From Sanderia malayensis (taxonomy: Eukaryota > Cnidaria > Scyphozoa > Semaeostomeae > Pelagiidae), in assembly GCA_013076295.1 (NCBI GenBank), contig RQOL01000466.1, forward strand, positions 992,001-1,056,000: 64,000 bases of DNA, written 5' to 3'. Positions 54,542-64,000 of this stretch are shown piece after piece (position 1 is the first letter of the stretch; the number at the start of each line of letters is the position of its first letter). The position numbers and the translations under genes are program-made. The notes beneath the pieces are model-generated. The model was not told the DNA's origin. It worked only from the letters and a program-made list of their open reading frames with translations, and ran no database searches.

Positions 54542-55224
54542 CTTATTTTTTTAATAGGCAACTAGACTTTGGTCCAGCCCTGAAAGTTGGTTATATTTTC
54601 GATATTTTAGCCCTCAAAGTTGCTTAAAAGTTGCTTAGAATTTTTTTACCCATAACAGCCTCTCCTAAGTACGTGGGTCAAAATCATCAATTGTAACGCC
54701 TACAGCACAAGACTTAGGAGACAGTAAGTGTAAACATGTTAGTCAAGAACTTCAACAGCACAGTGAATATTCCTGCCCAGTTTTGGCATGTTAAAATAAA
54801 TGACGTTTGAATTCTTAGTTGCTAACAGTAATTCAATTGAACCCTCGAGTTGCTTAATGGAGGGTCAATCCAGCCGTAGTCAGTCCAGGGTCCAGGGCAG
54901 TGCCCTGGTAGGGGTCCAGGGGGCGAAGCCCCCGGAAGCTCTCGGGGTTTTGTCATCTCTGAGGTCTCAAAATGGCTTAGGATCCTTTGACTTCTCTTTC
55001 TGCATACATTGAAATAACCCTTTTGTATTTTACATTGATATAATCTTGCGACACAACTCACAGAGCGTAGGCCTACCCCCCCCCCCAATTTTCTCATCGG
55101 ATTTGCATGAATCTAAGAGACCATCTTTCTGAAAAAGTGGGGGGACTAGTCCCCCCCATTCCCTCCCTGGCGCCGCCACTGGCCCTAGTTGCTTATTGAG
55201 CGGTTGCTTATTAAATAAAATAAG
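54542..55224. mobile_element. MITE C (683 bp), TTGCTTA family
   Basis: Inverted ends CTTATTTTTTTAATAGGCAAC and complement of CTTATTTTATTTAATAAGCA, with internal direct AAAGTTGCTTAAAAGTTGCT repeats. It encloses a GC-rich insert (about 54860-55190) with CCAGGGGGCGAAGCCCCCGG and GGCGCCGCCACTG, itself probably a separate short element. Same family as MITEs A and B. Confidence 0.65.
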
Positions 55225-55231
55225 TGTGTAT

Positions 55232-55248
55232 CTATATATATATATATA
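55232..55248. repeat. (TA)n microsatellite
   Basis: Short TATATA run directly after MITE C. Confidence 0.95.
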
Positions 55249-55453
55249 ATAAAGATTTAGCTGTTCTACCTAGGGATCGCGTTTATATTTTTGGGAATTT
55301 ATTAACTTTGTAAGAATTCCTCTAGGTTTCTTTTAAACATAGAAATTGTGGGGCTCATTCTGATGTTTCTTGGAGTTTCATTCCATGTTTTGGCCCCAGA
55401 GTGAAAGAAACTTTGCTTTGAGAATTCTAAATTATGCCTTGGGATGTCAGTAC

Positions 55454-56250
55454 ACTCATTTTTTATCAGCAATTTCAACTCGGGCTCAGTACTAAAAATT
55501 GCTTAACTGGAAGGCGAATTTGAGTACTCAAAATTGCTTAGGAATTGCTTAACTTTTTGTTCGTGTTTTTTGAAAATAGATTAGAAAAGGTAAATTTAGG
55601 GCAATACACGTTTTTTTTTTATAAGAAACCTGGCTCAAGGCCTAGTAGTAAAAGTTTCTTAATTTTTAGCCACATTTTAGTTCTAAAAGTTTCTTAAAAG
55701 TTTCTTAATTTAATGAAAAGAGTTGCAGTGAAAACGAAGAAAAAACGTGGATGTAGCAAAATATTAGTATATTATAACAAAGAAAAATCGTCAATGCGAA
55801 AAATCGTCATGTGGAGCCGACAATGTTATGCTTGGCACATAAAACACACTTACTGTAGTTGATATTTGTTGAATCCGTAAAGGAAAAACGTGTTTCCGAA
55901 ATTTCTAATGTTTCTTAAATATTTCCTTGTAGTTCTAAAAGTTTCTTAAATTTTAGGGCGTCTAGATCTAGGTTTCTTATAAACCGGTTTCTTATAAAAA
56001 AAAAACGTGTATACATGTCAGAAGGCGCGATAAATTAAAGATAAATCGAAAGTCAATAAGTATATTGAGGGCAGATAACCCTTGCACAGGTTATTCCTGT
56101 TAATAAGATGGTGTCAGTTCACATTTCCAGTTAAGTACTGAAAATACAATTTTTCAAATTGCTTGGCAGTCCAGTACTAAAATTGCTTAACTTTCTTCCT
56201 TGCGGAGTGCTGCATTGCTTATAAAGCAGTTGCTTATAAAGCAAAATGAG
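55454..56250. mobile_element. MITE A, inserted in the LINE remnant
   Basis: Imperfect inverted ends, left CTCATTTTTTATCAGCAA and right complement CTCATTTTGCTTTATAAGCA, with subterminal ATTGCTTA motifs on both sides (AAAATTGCTTAGGAATTGCT; AAAATTGCTTAACTTTCTTC). It is itself interrupted by MITE B. Confidence 0.65.
55607..56008. mobile_element. MITE B, inserted in MITE A
   Basis: 402 bp with near-perfect inverted ends CACGTTTTTTTTTTATAAGA..., flanked by TA on both sides. Subterminal AAAGTTTCTTAAAAGTTTCT repeats parallel the TTGCTTA repeats of MITEs A and C. Confidence 0.75.
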
Positions 56251-56475
56251 TTTATCAAGCGGATTCCTTGTCAAATAGCTAGATATCCCTGATCTAGTGA
56301 TAAATTTACCTCTTAGGCTGTCAGGGCAAAGACCGTTTATCATTTTGTACGTCATTATAGCCCTGTCATATTTCATTAGGTTCGAAACTGACAGCCATTT
56401 ACACATCCACCCGTCCTCAAATTTTGCACTTTGAATTAATGTTTGAGCCCTGTCTTGAAGACGCTGAAGATGCTA

Positions 56476-57321
56476 AAGCTTTGTATTGGACAGACTTTCA
56501 GCCAGGCCAAGTCACACCACACCAAGCTACACCAGCAAGCAGCGCGCAAACCATCGGATAGAAATATCTCCCTTATTACTTTCAAAACACCCATGTTTAA
56601 TAATAGTCAATAGAAATACTTTTCTAAGTTCTTTTCTACTGACTATGGTTTAATTAAAAATGTTTAGAAAATTTTCAGCATCAAGGCATAAGGACAAGTA
56701 ACAGCAGATAAAGATAAAATTTCCAAATAATTTGCTGAACAGTAAATGAAACTTTAAAAAAGATTTTTTTATGAAAGAAAACCGCTATCACACAAAGTAT
56801 CATTTCATTACCATACTTCATTTCACATCAGAAGTCGACATCACAAAAGACAATGAGCGAAATCCTTGAGAGCAAAACAAAACAAATGTTCTCACGTTGC
56901 CAAGGTTGTAATCTATTAGGTACAAAAAGAATTATAAATGGTAATCATAACCATTTCTGATGCGGTTTTTTCAGTCTTTATGTACCAAATAACTTCACGT
57001 CTGTCCATTTCTGTGCTTTTTGGTGTGACAATTACGTGACCGATTTAAAAAGATGTACAATTGAAGTATCTAATTCAATAAAATTCGTTTAGAGGCTTCA
57101 TATTAGAGTTGAATTCAGCCAACATGAATGCGACCCTAAGCCGATACATGATTTTACACAGCAACTTATATTCACGTGCTACGAAATTTATGGATCGTAT
57201 AGTTAAGGGCGCCATCTTCGGGGTCACTTGCCGCACTCTTCAAATGCGAACCAGTGGACTGAAATAAATCCTTATCACTTGCAAATTTTGCGGTAAACTA
57301 AGAAATTTCATTCAAATACGC
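56476..57321. other. Intergenic, upstream of precursor 2
   Basis: Apart from the edge of the LINE remnant I see no gene or clear repeat. Confidence 0.5.
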
Positions 57322-57328
57322 TATAAAA
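57322..57328 (+). promoter_or_regulatory. TATA box and 5' UTR exon of precursor 2
   Basis: TATAAAA, with an expected start near 57352. A short untranslated exon ends TTTTCAG|GTAAGT at 57387 and the next begins after CCACAG at 57525, the same plan as precursor 1. Confidence 0.65.
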
Positions 57329-57547
57329 CAACGGCGCAAACAGCAAACGCTACAGTGATAAAGTGCCAGTGGTGGAAGCATTTTCAGGTAAGTGAAAGCT
57401 TCGAAAAAGCCTTTTCTAGTTTTGCCAGCACATTAAGCTTGATATAAAACCAGTTGTTCACTGTCGTAAAGACAAGTGTCTACGCGGAGTTCTTGGCAAT
57501 AAAGTCAAAATATTTTCTTCCACAGCTTCCACGCGTACTCTATCAAA

Positions 57548-58171
57548 ATGAGAGCCTATCTCTTAGTATCGATTCTCCTTGTTGGATTCTGTTGCTTCGT
57601 GTTTTCAACACCCGAAGGTGAGAATGGTTCAATTCATGATATCGCTAACAAATAAAGCTAAACATTTTGTTTGCTATCTTATAAATATTCACAATAATCA
57701 CTAAAGATTATTAACTGCGTTTATTGCAGCTCCTGGACAGAATGATGAAATTGCGAAACTAGAAGTAGAAGATCAGAAAATGGATCAAACCCAAGATGCC
57801 GAGGAGGAAAACTCTGACGAGGAAGATCAATCAATGCTAGGTGAATCTGAAGATGAAGCGAAAAAAGATGAGTCGTCCAATGAAATGACAGTCAAAGACA
57901 CAGCCACTGTGAATGAAAATGATGAAGAAGCAATGAACAGTGCTGCCCAAAACAACCCAGCTACCCGTCGCAGATATGCTCGTCGCAGATATGTTCGTCG
58001 CAGATATGTTCGTCGCAGAGCGGTTCGTCGCAGATGGGCTCGTCGCAGATGGGCTCGTCGCAGAGCGGTTCGTCGCAGATGGGCTCGTCGCAGAGCGGTT
58101 CGTCGCAGATGGGCTCGTCGCAGAGCGGTTCGTCGCAGATGGGCTCGTCGCAGAGCGGTTCGTCGCAGATG
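57548..58171 (+). CDS. Secreted acidic/arginine-repeat precursor 2, 3' end lost in gap
   Basis: Paralogue of the gene at 52569. Exons 57548-57617 and 57730-58171, interrupted by the N gap. Exon 1 is 70 nt and intron 2 is 112 nt in both genes. The signal peptide is MRAYLLVSILLVGFCCFVFS. The propiece is longer and quite different (26 Asp/Glu, five Lys before the gap). The tail has at least 14 pentapeptides: three of RRRY type, then a higher-order ten-residue unit WARRRAVRRR repeated to the gap, so Ala replaces every second aromatic. Forty-two Arg are visible. The near-identical 30-bp units suggest replication slippage and explain why assembly failed here. Stop codon and true repeat number are unknown. 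Function as for precursor 1, inferred only. Confidence 0.82.
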
Positions 58172-58271
58172 NNNNNNNNNNNNNNNNNNNNNNNNNNNNN
58201 NNNNNNNNNNNNNNNNNNNNNNNNNNNNNNNNNNNNNNNNNNNNNNNNNNNNNNNNNNNNNNNNNNNNNNN
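58172..58271. other. Scaffold gap of exactly 100 N
   Basis: A 100-N run is a conventional placeholder for unknown length. It begins inside the arginine-repeat tail of precursor 2. The next base starts a copy of 22820 onward. Confidence 0.99.
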
Positions 58272-60485
58272 CTCCTTCACTACCTGCCATTATCTCCGAG
58301 ACAAGCAATCCTAAGAGTCCAAGAATTAAGAATTCCACTACCTACTACTATCTACTATCATTATAAAATTGGTCTGTTGTTACTTCTGCCATTACATGCA
58401 ATACTGCTACTACATCCATCACTAAGTGTAATAACATAATTATAGCACTGCTGTTATTACTACTACAACTAATGTCACTATTGCAATTGCTACTACTACC
58501 ATTATTATGATTGATGTAACCACTATCATAGTAGCAAACACTAACTGTATACTAGTATAGCTCAAGCTGTTCTTAAATGAAAAAATCAAAGAATAAAGAA
58601 CTAAAAATAAATCAATAAATAATATCCTACTTGACTGTTTAAAATTGTAAAAAAAAACTAAAAAGTGCACAAAGAAGTTCATTTGAATCGGTGGATTGCA
58701 GCCTATTTGGGACCCAGGGTCAGGGTTCAGGTACAGGCTTTGCGTAAATGACGTCAGAGCAGACCGATATCAAATTCAGCGACCCAGGCTTCAACTACGA
58801 TGACGCGTACAATGCTTAATACATCTCCTAGTTTTGGATGTGAACAGAGCACAATTTTCTTTCCTGTCGAGCAATACAACACAGTATTGAAGGTAGGTAA
58901 CAAGCTTCATGCCTTTTAGCCCCAGTCCTTAGAGTTTTAGCCACTTGGATATCAATGTGATAATGAAAGTACGTGAAAGAGTAACAAAAATAAACGCAAA
59001 CATTTGCTCACCCTTTGAAATGGAGACCGCAGCCCAAAGACACGACAACACGGTGACACCAGTATCAGGGACCATGAGCCATAAGACCATATGACGCAGC
59101 AAGGTGGTCCAACAGCAGTCCACGGGTCCAGGTACTTGGCTCAGCGAACAAGGTGAGGTGCTTACATCGCCACCAAATCTAAAAACAAATTAAAAACTGT
59201 TAATACAACATAATACATCTTAAATTGATAATCGACAAATTCACAAGCATCTAAGACAGAAATATCAAACATGGCAAGGGAAAATACGGTTGAAAATAGT
59301 TCTGTTTAAAGGGAACTAAATTGAAATCATAAGGGCCAAAATTTTACCCAAAGATAAAGAACAACGACCTATATGATCTCTTTCAGGTCGTGAAATTCGG
59401 GATAGATAGAATTTGACAGTTGACGTAAATTTTTGGCAAAAGTTTTCATTTCACATGAATATCAAGATGATCTTGGAATATTAATCATTGACCTTTCTGT
59501 CGTATCATGCTTGTGAAAGTGAAGATATTTAAAATAATTCATTAATTCATTACAATTCACACATAAGGGTTGAAGCTGTCTTTATAAAAATCTGGAATTG
59601 CGGAAACTTGAGAGAACTGACAAATATTGTTTAACATATTCAGCAAACAACTAACTTAAAGGAAACGTTCTCAAAATGAATGATAAATTGCTTGAGAGCC
59701 AATGGACGAAATAGATTTCTAGAGCAATATTTTCAAGTGCATTTAAAGACAACTTCAAAATTGGTCATTGCAGATACTACTAAGACCATTGTAATAAAAA
59801 TCAGGTTAAACGTTCATTAGAGTTCATCTTGTTCATGTTGTCTCCTTCTGAAATCCTCTCAGTATACGAAAATAATTTATCATACACACATAGCATATCT
59901 GCAATGTCCAATCTACCCTTTCCACTTGGACGATAACGAACCATTTTGGTGCTATAATTGCCTCAAATAGATTGTAAATAAACAAACTAACTTAAGTTTC
60001 ACCCAAGGCTAATTATGATGGCAATAATATGGGAATATTCGGGATCTTCAGATAGGCTGAGGTCCTCAGTAATGCCTCATACAGTTTTAGCGTGTTGGAT
60101 GTCAGAATCGATACTCCTGTCTTTGAAGACTCCAAAAAGCACATTTCATTGGGCATTTAAACCCTGGGGTATTGCCTAAATGGGGCTGGAAATTAATACT
60201 TAGAAACCAAATCCATTGGAGGCAAGTTACTTAATTATAAATAATTTAAACGCTATTTGTCCTGCATCTTCGTTTGCGAAGCATTCCAATGATCATCAAT
60301 GCATAACATCTAGGATTCAAAATAAAAAGTGAAAAAGAAAGATCATGTAATAGCTTTGCAAATAACTATTCTAGCTTCAAAACAACAACTTATGCAAACA
60401 GCAGCAACATAAATCAGTAGCTAGGCTTGGAATATAAGCACACTGAAGCTCGAATAAGGTTGTTTCGAAATAAAATTTCTCATAC

Positions 60486-63400
60486 CTATAGTGAATTTAT
60501 TTCTCCCATTATATTAACTTTTCTATTCTTGTATTTCTTTGATATTTCCTCTGATATCTAAAACAACAAAAACCAAACATAAGCGTATGAAAATATAGCA
60601 CTTAACAGAGACTTGAAAAGTGTGACGGAAAATTAAATAATGTAAAAAAGATTCGTTGAATATATAAACAATTTCTGAAACATACACAGCACAATCTCCA
60701 TGGATACTTCTCAAGTTAAGCATAGAGTAGAAACGTTAAAAAATATTGTGGTGGGTGAAAAGATGAGTAGTTTTGCTCACTTGTTGCTTTAATTCCTTTG
60801 TTTTCTCAATAATAATCTGCAAGCGTGGCTCGGTTTCCCTTTGCAATTCAAAAGCTGCATCTCTCCTCTCAACCATCACTTTGGCCTGCTTCAGTAAATT
60901 ATTAGCAGTTTTCATTTTCTGCTGTAGAGACTCTGCCAACCTGTCGACATATCTGTAAAGAAACAAATACAACACAAGTAACATGGTAAGCATATCATGA
61001 CTATTACAAACCATCGCTTGTTACCATGATCCTACTCTATTGATACTTTTTGATACATGTCCTCAATACATATATACAGTCAAATCTGCATAGTTCAAAC
61101 TCGTGTAATTCAAACTCTATATAATTCGAACGAAATTCTTTGTCCCTTCAAGAATCACTAATGAACCGAAACCTCTATAATTCGAGCTTTCTGTAATTCG
61201 AGCATTTTCACGCTTCCCCGGGGTGTTCGAATTAGACAGAGTTGACTGTATATGCATACGTGCAAACAGTCATACACAATCCATAAGTTAATGTAGATTA
61301 CATTATATAAAAATAAATCTATGAGCATACCTGGGTGAGCTTTTCAAGCGATAAAGGTTCTGCATCTTCATTGATGTCAACCTTTCAATTACATCAGAGA
61401 CTGTAGTGTACATTCCACGTAATTTATCCTTCGTCTGTTTTTGTATTACCATCGAAGCAGATTGGAACTGAAACAGAAAATTACCAAAGTATAATTACGT
61501 GACATTATTTCAGAATGATTTTAAAGAGTACATGTGTAGATTCACAATCAACTCTAAAATGAATAGATTTATATTGATATTACAATTAAGCATTAAATAC
61601 CAATCTATTCAATATTGGAAATGTGCTTTTGCAATGGCTTATACCTGGTTGGCAGATAAAATGTCTCCTTCTTCACTCATCTCTTCCAAACGCTGAGATA
61701 AAAACGATTGAAGCTGCAAAAGTGGAAAAAATAAATGAAAACAATGAAAAAATAAAGAATTCAAATTAATAATATTTTATATACGTCCAGTCCTGACCCT
61801 AACCCTTACCCTAACCCTAATCCTAACCCTAATCCAAACCCTGACCTGAAACACCAGACACTGTTAGTAGTATTACGTCATGCATACTCCTGCGCAGTAG
61901 CCTATATATGGCACTGCGCATACACTCCCACCTTTGGGGCACTCTAATCCTTACCCTAACCCTAACCTTAACCCTAATCCTAATCCTAATCCAAAGCCTG
62001 ACTTGATACACCAGACACTGTGAGTAGTACTACATCATGCACACTCCTGCGCAGTGGCCTATATATAGCACTGCGCATACACGCCCGCCTTCAGGAAATT
62101 TAAATTACAAATTGATCAAAACACAAACGAGACGTCCTCGTCAGGTTTTGAGCCAGTGGTCTTGAGGTTAGCTTGCAGGTAAGTTACTATTAGTCTACAG
62201 CAGCGCTTCCAAGCAGAAGAGAATATCATAAGGTCAAGGTTTTTTATTTCAAAGCGAAAACCACTAGTACGATGTGATTATTGGTTTTACATAACAGCAG
62301 CATTCATTTTAACAATGTTAACAGCTAGTATATAACATATCTTACCTCAATTAATTCATTGATGATTATATTTCTGGTCGCTGAATGTTCAAAAACAGAA
62401 AGCAGATCAGTTTCATTCAGAGCCTCATCACCAACACAGCAATCTTCATTCGGATTGGCTTGAACTCCAATGTCTTCTACTTCAATATCAACAGTTTCTA
62501 TGCCAAAATCAATGTCCGCCTCGCTATTCACAGTCTCGATTCCGTAGTCAATACCAGCCTCGTCCTCATTCGTTACAGTCTCGATTCCGAAATCGATAGT
62601 AGCCTCGTTTTCGTTAGTGACAGCTTCGATGCCAAAATCTATATCGTCACCAAAGTTGATTTCATTCTCATCTCCAAAATCTATACCACCGTCGTTGCTC
62701 TCGTCCTTTTTTACATCTCCCTACAAACACAGTTAGTTGATTGATTAAAACGTACACATTGGATGTATGTCTGAGATAATATCATAATCTATCAGTTGCA
62801 TACTAGTAATATTAAGGGCTGTAAAAACATTACGCATGCGACCAGAAAAATGTTGCGTCATCGATATCTATTTCCCGCCAAACTAAAGTGGAAAATGTCA
62901 TTTCCAGACCTCCAACATCAGTGCTTCCTTTAAGCAATGACTACAACTCTCCTATAACAGTTATCTCTGAATTTGTAAAACCTATTCCTTTTATCTACTG
63001 GCTTAAATATTAACTTATGTTATCCATCTATTATCTAGTTTCATGTAGTATCTCCAGCAGTGATTAAAGCCATAAATTAGCCTCTATGCAAATATAAACA
63101 TATTTCATTACCTTGGTCGATTCTTCTTGTTTGGTTTTCAATGCATTGACTGGTGGAGGCTTCCCCGTTCTCAACTGATAACATGTCCCATTTCCATGTC
63201 GACAGATGAAAGACAACGTTGGAGTCACATCGTGTTCGCTTTTCATAGTCTTCTGGTCGTCCCTTAAAAAATAATTACATATAGTTAATAATACTATAGC
63301 ATACAAGGCTGACAACAACCTTTAAAAAATCTTTTAAAAAGTAGCTCTGAAGAAATCTTCCTTATGAAATTGGAGTAAACATTCTATTGTATACATCTAC

Positions 63401-63990
63401 ACCTAACCCCAAAGAATAGATTTATCAACACGAGACTGATCTTTACGAGTGGCCAGCTTTCGTTGCCAGAGGAAGAACAAAAGATTTGCAAAGAAGATTA
63501 CACTGCCTAACAATAGACTGAAAAATTTATCATTGCTCATTGCTCAAAGTCATTTCACTTACTTTGGTACAACAAAGTCAATGAATGCAGAATAATAGTT
63601 GATCGCTTCTTCGATGCACCGTGCTTCACTTGTTATCTTTTCGAACTCTTCTGGCAGCACGTTGACAAGATTCAGCAATTCTTGCTTCACGTTGTCACCC
63701 TGTCGAAAAAAATGATTTGAGCGTTTCAAATCAGACCAATCGTGTCGGAGAATCCTGATCACATGAAGAACCAACATGATGAAAACAATGAAGGAGGATG
63801 GAAAGAAAAATAAGTGGAAGAAAAATTGTTTGCTTATTATTCCATATAAATAATAGATAAATAAGCCAAATAAAGATATAAACAAGTAATATTGACTTAC
63901 ACGAACTCCCATCTCTTTACAGACTTGTTGATACTTTTCTTTGAAAATTGCAGCATTTGAAATATACTCTGCTTCTCGTCTATGACAATC
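60486..63990 (-). CDS. CDK5RAP3: CDK5RAP3, duplicate partial copy (exons 6-13)
   Basis: Exons 63990-63901, 63699-63563, 63262-63112, 62720-62346, 61713-61645, 61467-61331, 60952-60781 and 60557-60486, identical in coding sequence as far as read to the copy at 25034-30823. Exons 1-5 would lie beyond the window edge. Given the abutting gap and near-zero divergence, this is most likely the same gene counted twice. Confidence 0.9.
61077..61248. mobile_element. Pogo-like MITE, duplicate of 25625-25796
   Basis: Same insertion seen in the duplicated block, with the same TA flanks. Confidence 0.85.
61793..62092. repeat. TTAGGG-family units, duplicate of 26341-26640
   Basis: Same two units within the duplicated block. 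Confidence 0.85.
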
Positions 63991-64000
63991 CTGCATCAAA

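Larger units (their letters stand above)
55302..56475 (-). pseudogene. Non-LTR retrotransposon ORF2 C-terminal remnant, split by a MITE
   Basis: The minus strand encodes RLQDRAQTLIQSAKFED..., then MKYDRAIMTYKMINGLCPDS and SSYLTRNPLDK (56475 to about 56255). It resumes as CTDIPRHNLEFSKQSFFHSG, AKTWNETPRNIRMS and FKRNLEEFLQS-stop (about 55453-55302). This is the conserved extreme C-terminus of LINE reverse transcriptases. MITE A sits between the halves. No upstream polymerase domain remains. Confidence 0.8.
58272..64000. repeat. Second copy of 22820-28548 (assembly duplicate or allelic contig)
   Basis: All 5.7 kb align at a constant offset of 35452 with no net indel. Two substitutions were noticed: 23200 C to 58652 A, and 25003 C to 60455 T. 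It carries the dispersed repeat (58947-59166), MITE (61077-61248), TTAGGG units (61793-62092) and CDK5RAP3 exons 6-13. Confidence 0.95.

Noticed and set aside
52915..58171. CRISPR-like array from the 15- and 30-bp repeats
   Set aside because: Repeats are contiguous without spacers, in frame within an animal gene having a signal peptide and introns.
57837..58338. Ser/Thr/Ala-rich and Cys-Asp-Glu-rich antisense frames over precursor 2
   Set aside because: They are repeat shadows of the arginine codons and cross the N gap.
22820..64000. True segmental duplication of CDK5RAP3
   Set aside because: Near-zero divergence, no indels and a start exactly at a 100-N gap favour an assembly artefact.

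Overview
The window is from an animal nuclear genome: AT-rich, genes split by many short GT-AG introns at conserved positions, TTAGGG-type repeats, and abundant short DNA transposons. Two FGF genes and a mitochondrial creatine kinase point to a eumetazoan. The high intron count and the Arg/aromatic-repeat secreted precursors suggest a non-bilaterian such as a cnidarian, but species and phylum cannot be fixed from the sequence.

Layout. 95-6783 (+): 3' part of SMARCC (BAF155/170, SWI/SNF core subunit). 7187-8045: tandem array of a repeat carrying TTAGGG blocks. 8186-19245 (+): complete 20-exon aspartyl-tRNA synthetase whose 5.2 kb intron 6 holds a complete antisense mitochondrial creatine kinase gene (14276-11538). 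19246-25033: intergenic, with a pogo-like MITE and a dispersed repeat. 30823-25034 (-): complete 13-exon CDK5RAP3/C53. 35232-31969 and 41495-39322 (-): two tandem FGF genes with the same four-exon plan. 51469-44232 (-): calpain-7 lacking its 5' exons in this window and with an apparent 1-bp frameshift in the last exon. 52569-53037 and 57548-58171 (+): two paralogous secreted precursors made of signal peptide, acidic propiece and a tandem pentapeptide tail x-R-R-R-aromatic. Between them lies a nest of transposons (54542-56475).

58172-58271 is a 100-N scaffold gap that cuts the second precursor inside its repeat. Everything after it (58272-64000) is a near-identical second copy of 22820-28548, including CDK5RAP3 exons 6-13. 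This is best read as an uncollapsed haplotype or mis-joined contig, not a real duplication.

The housekeeping genes (chromatin remodelling, tRNA charging, phosphocreatine energy buffering, UFMylation/ER-phagy adaptor, ESCRT-linked protease) share no pathway. The FGF pair and the precursor pair are local tandem families. The Arg-repeat precursors are the best candidate for an undescribed system: probably antimicrobial or polycation effectors with fast-evolving propieces and slippage-expanded tails.
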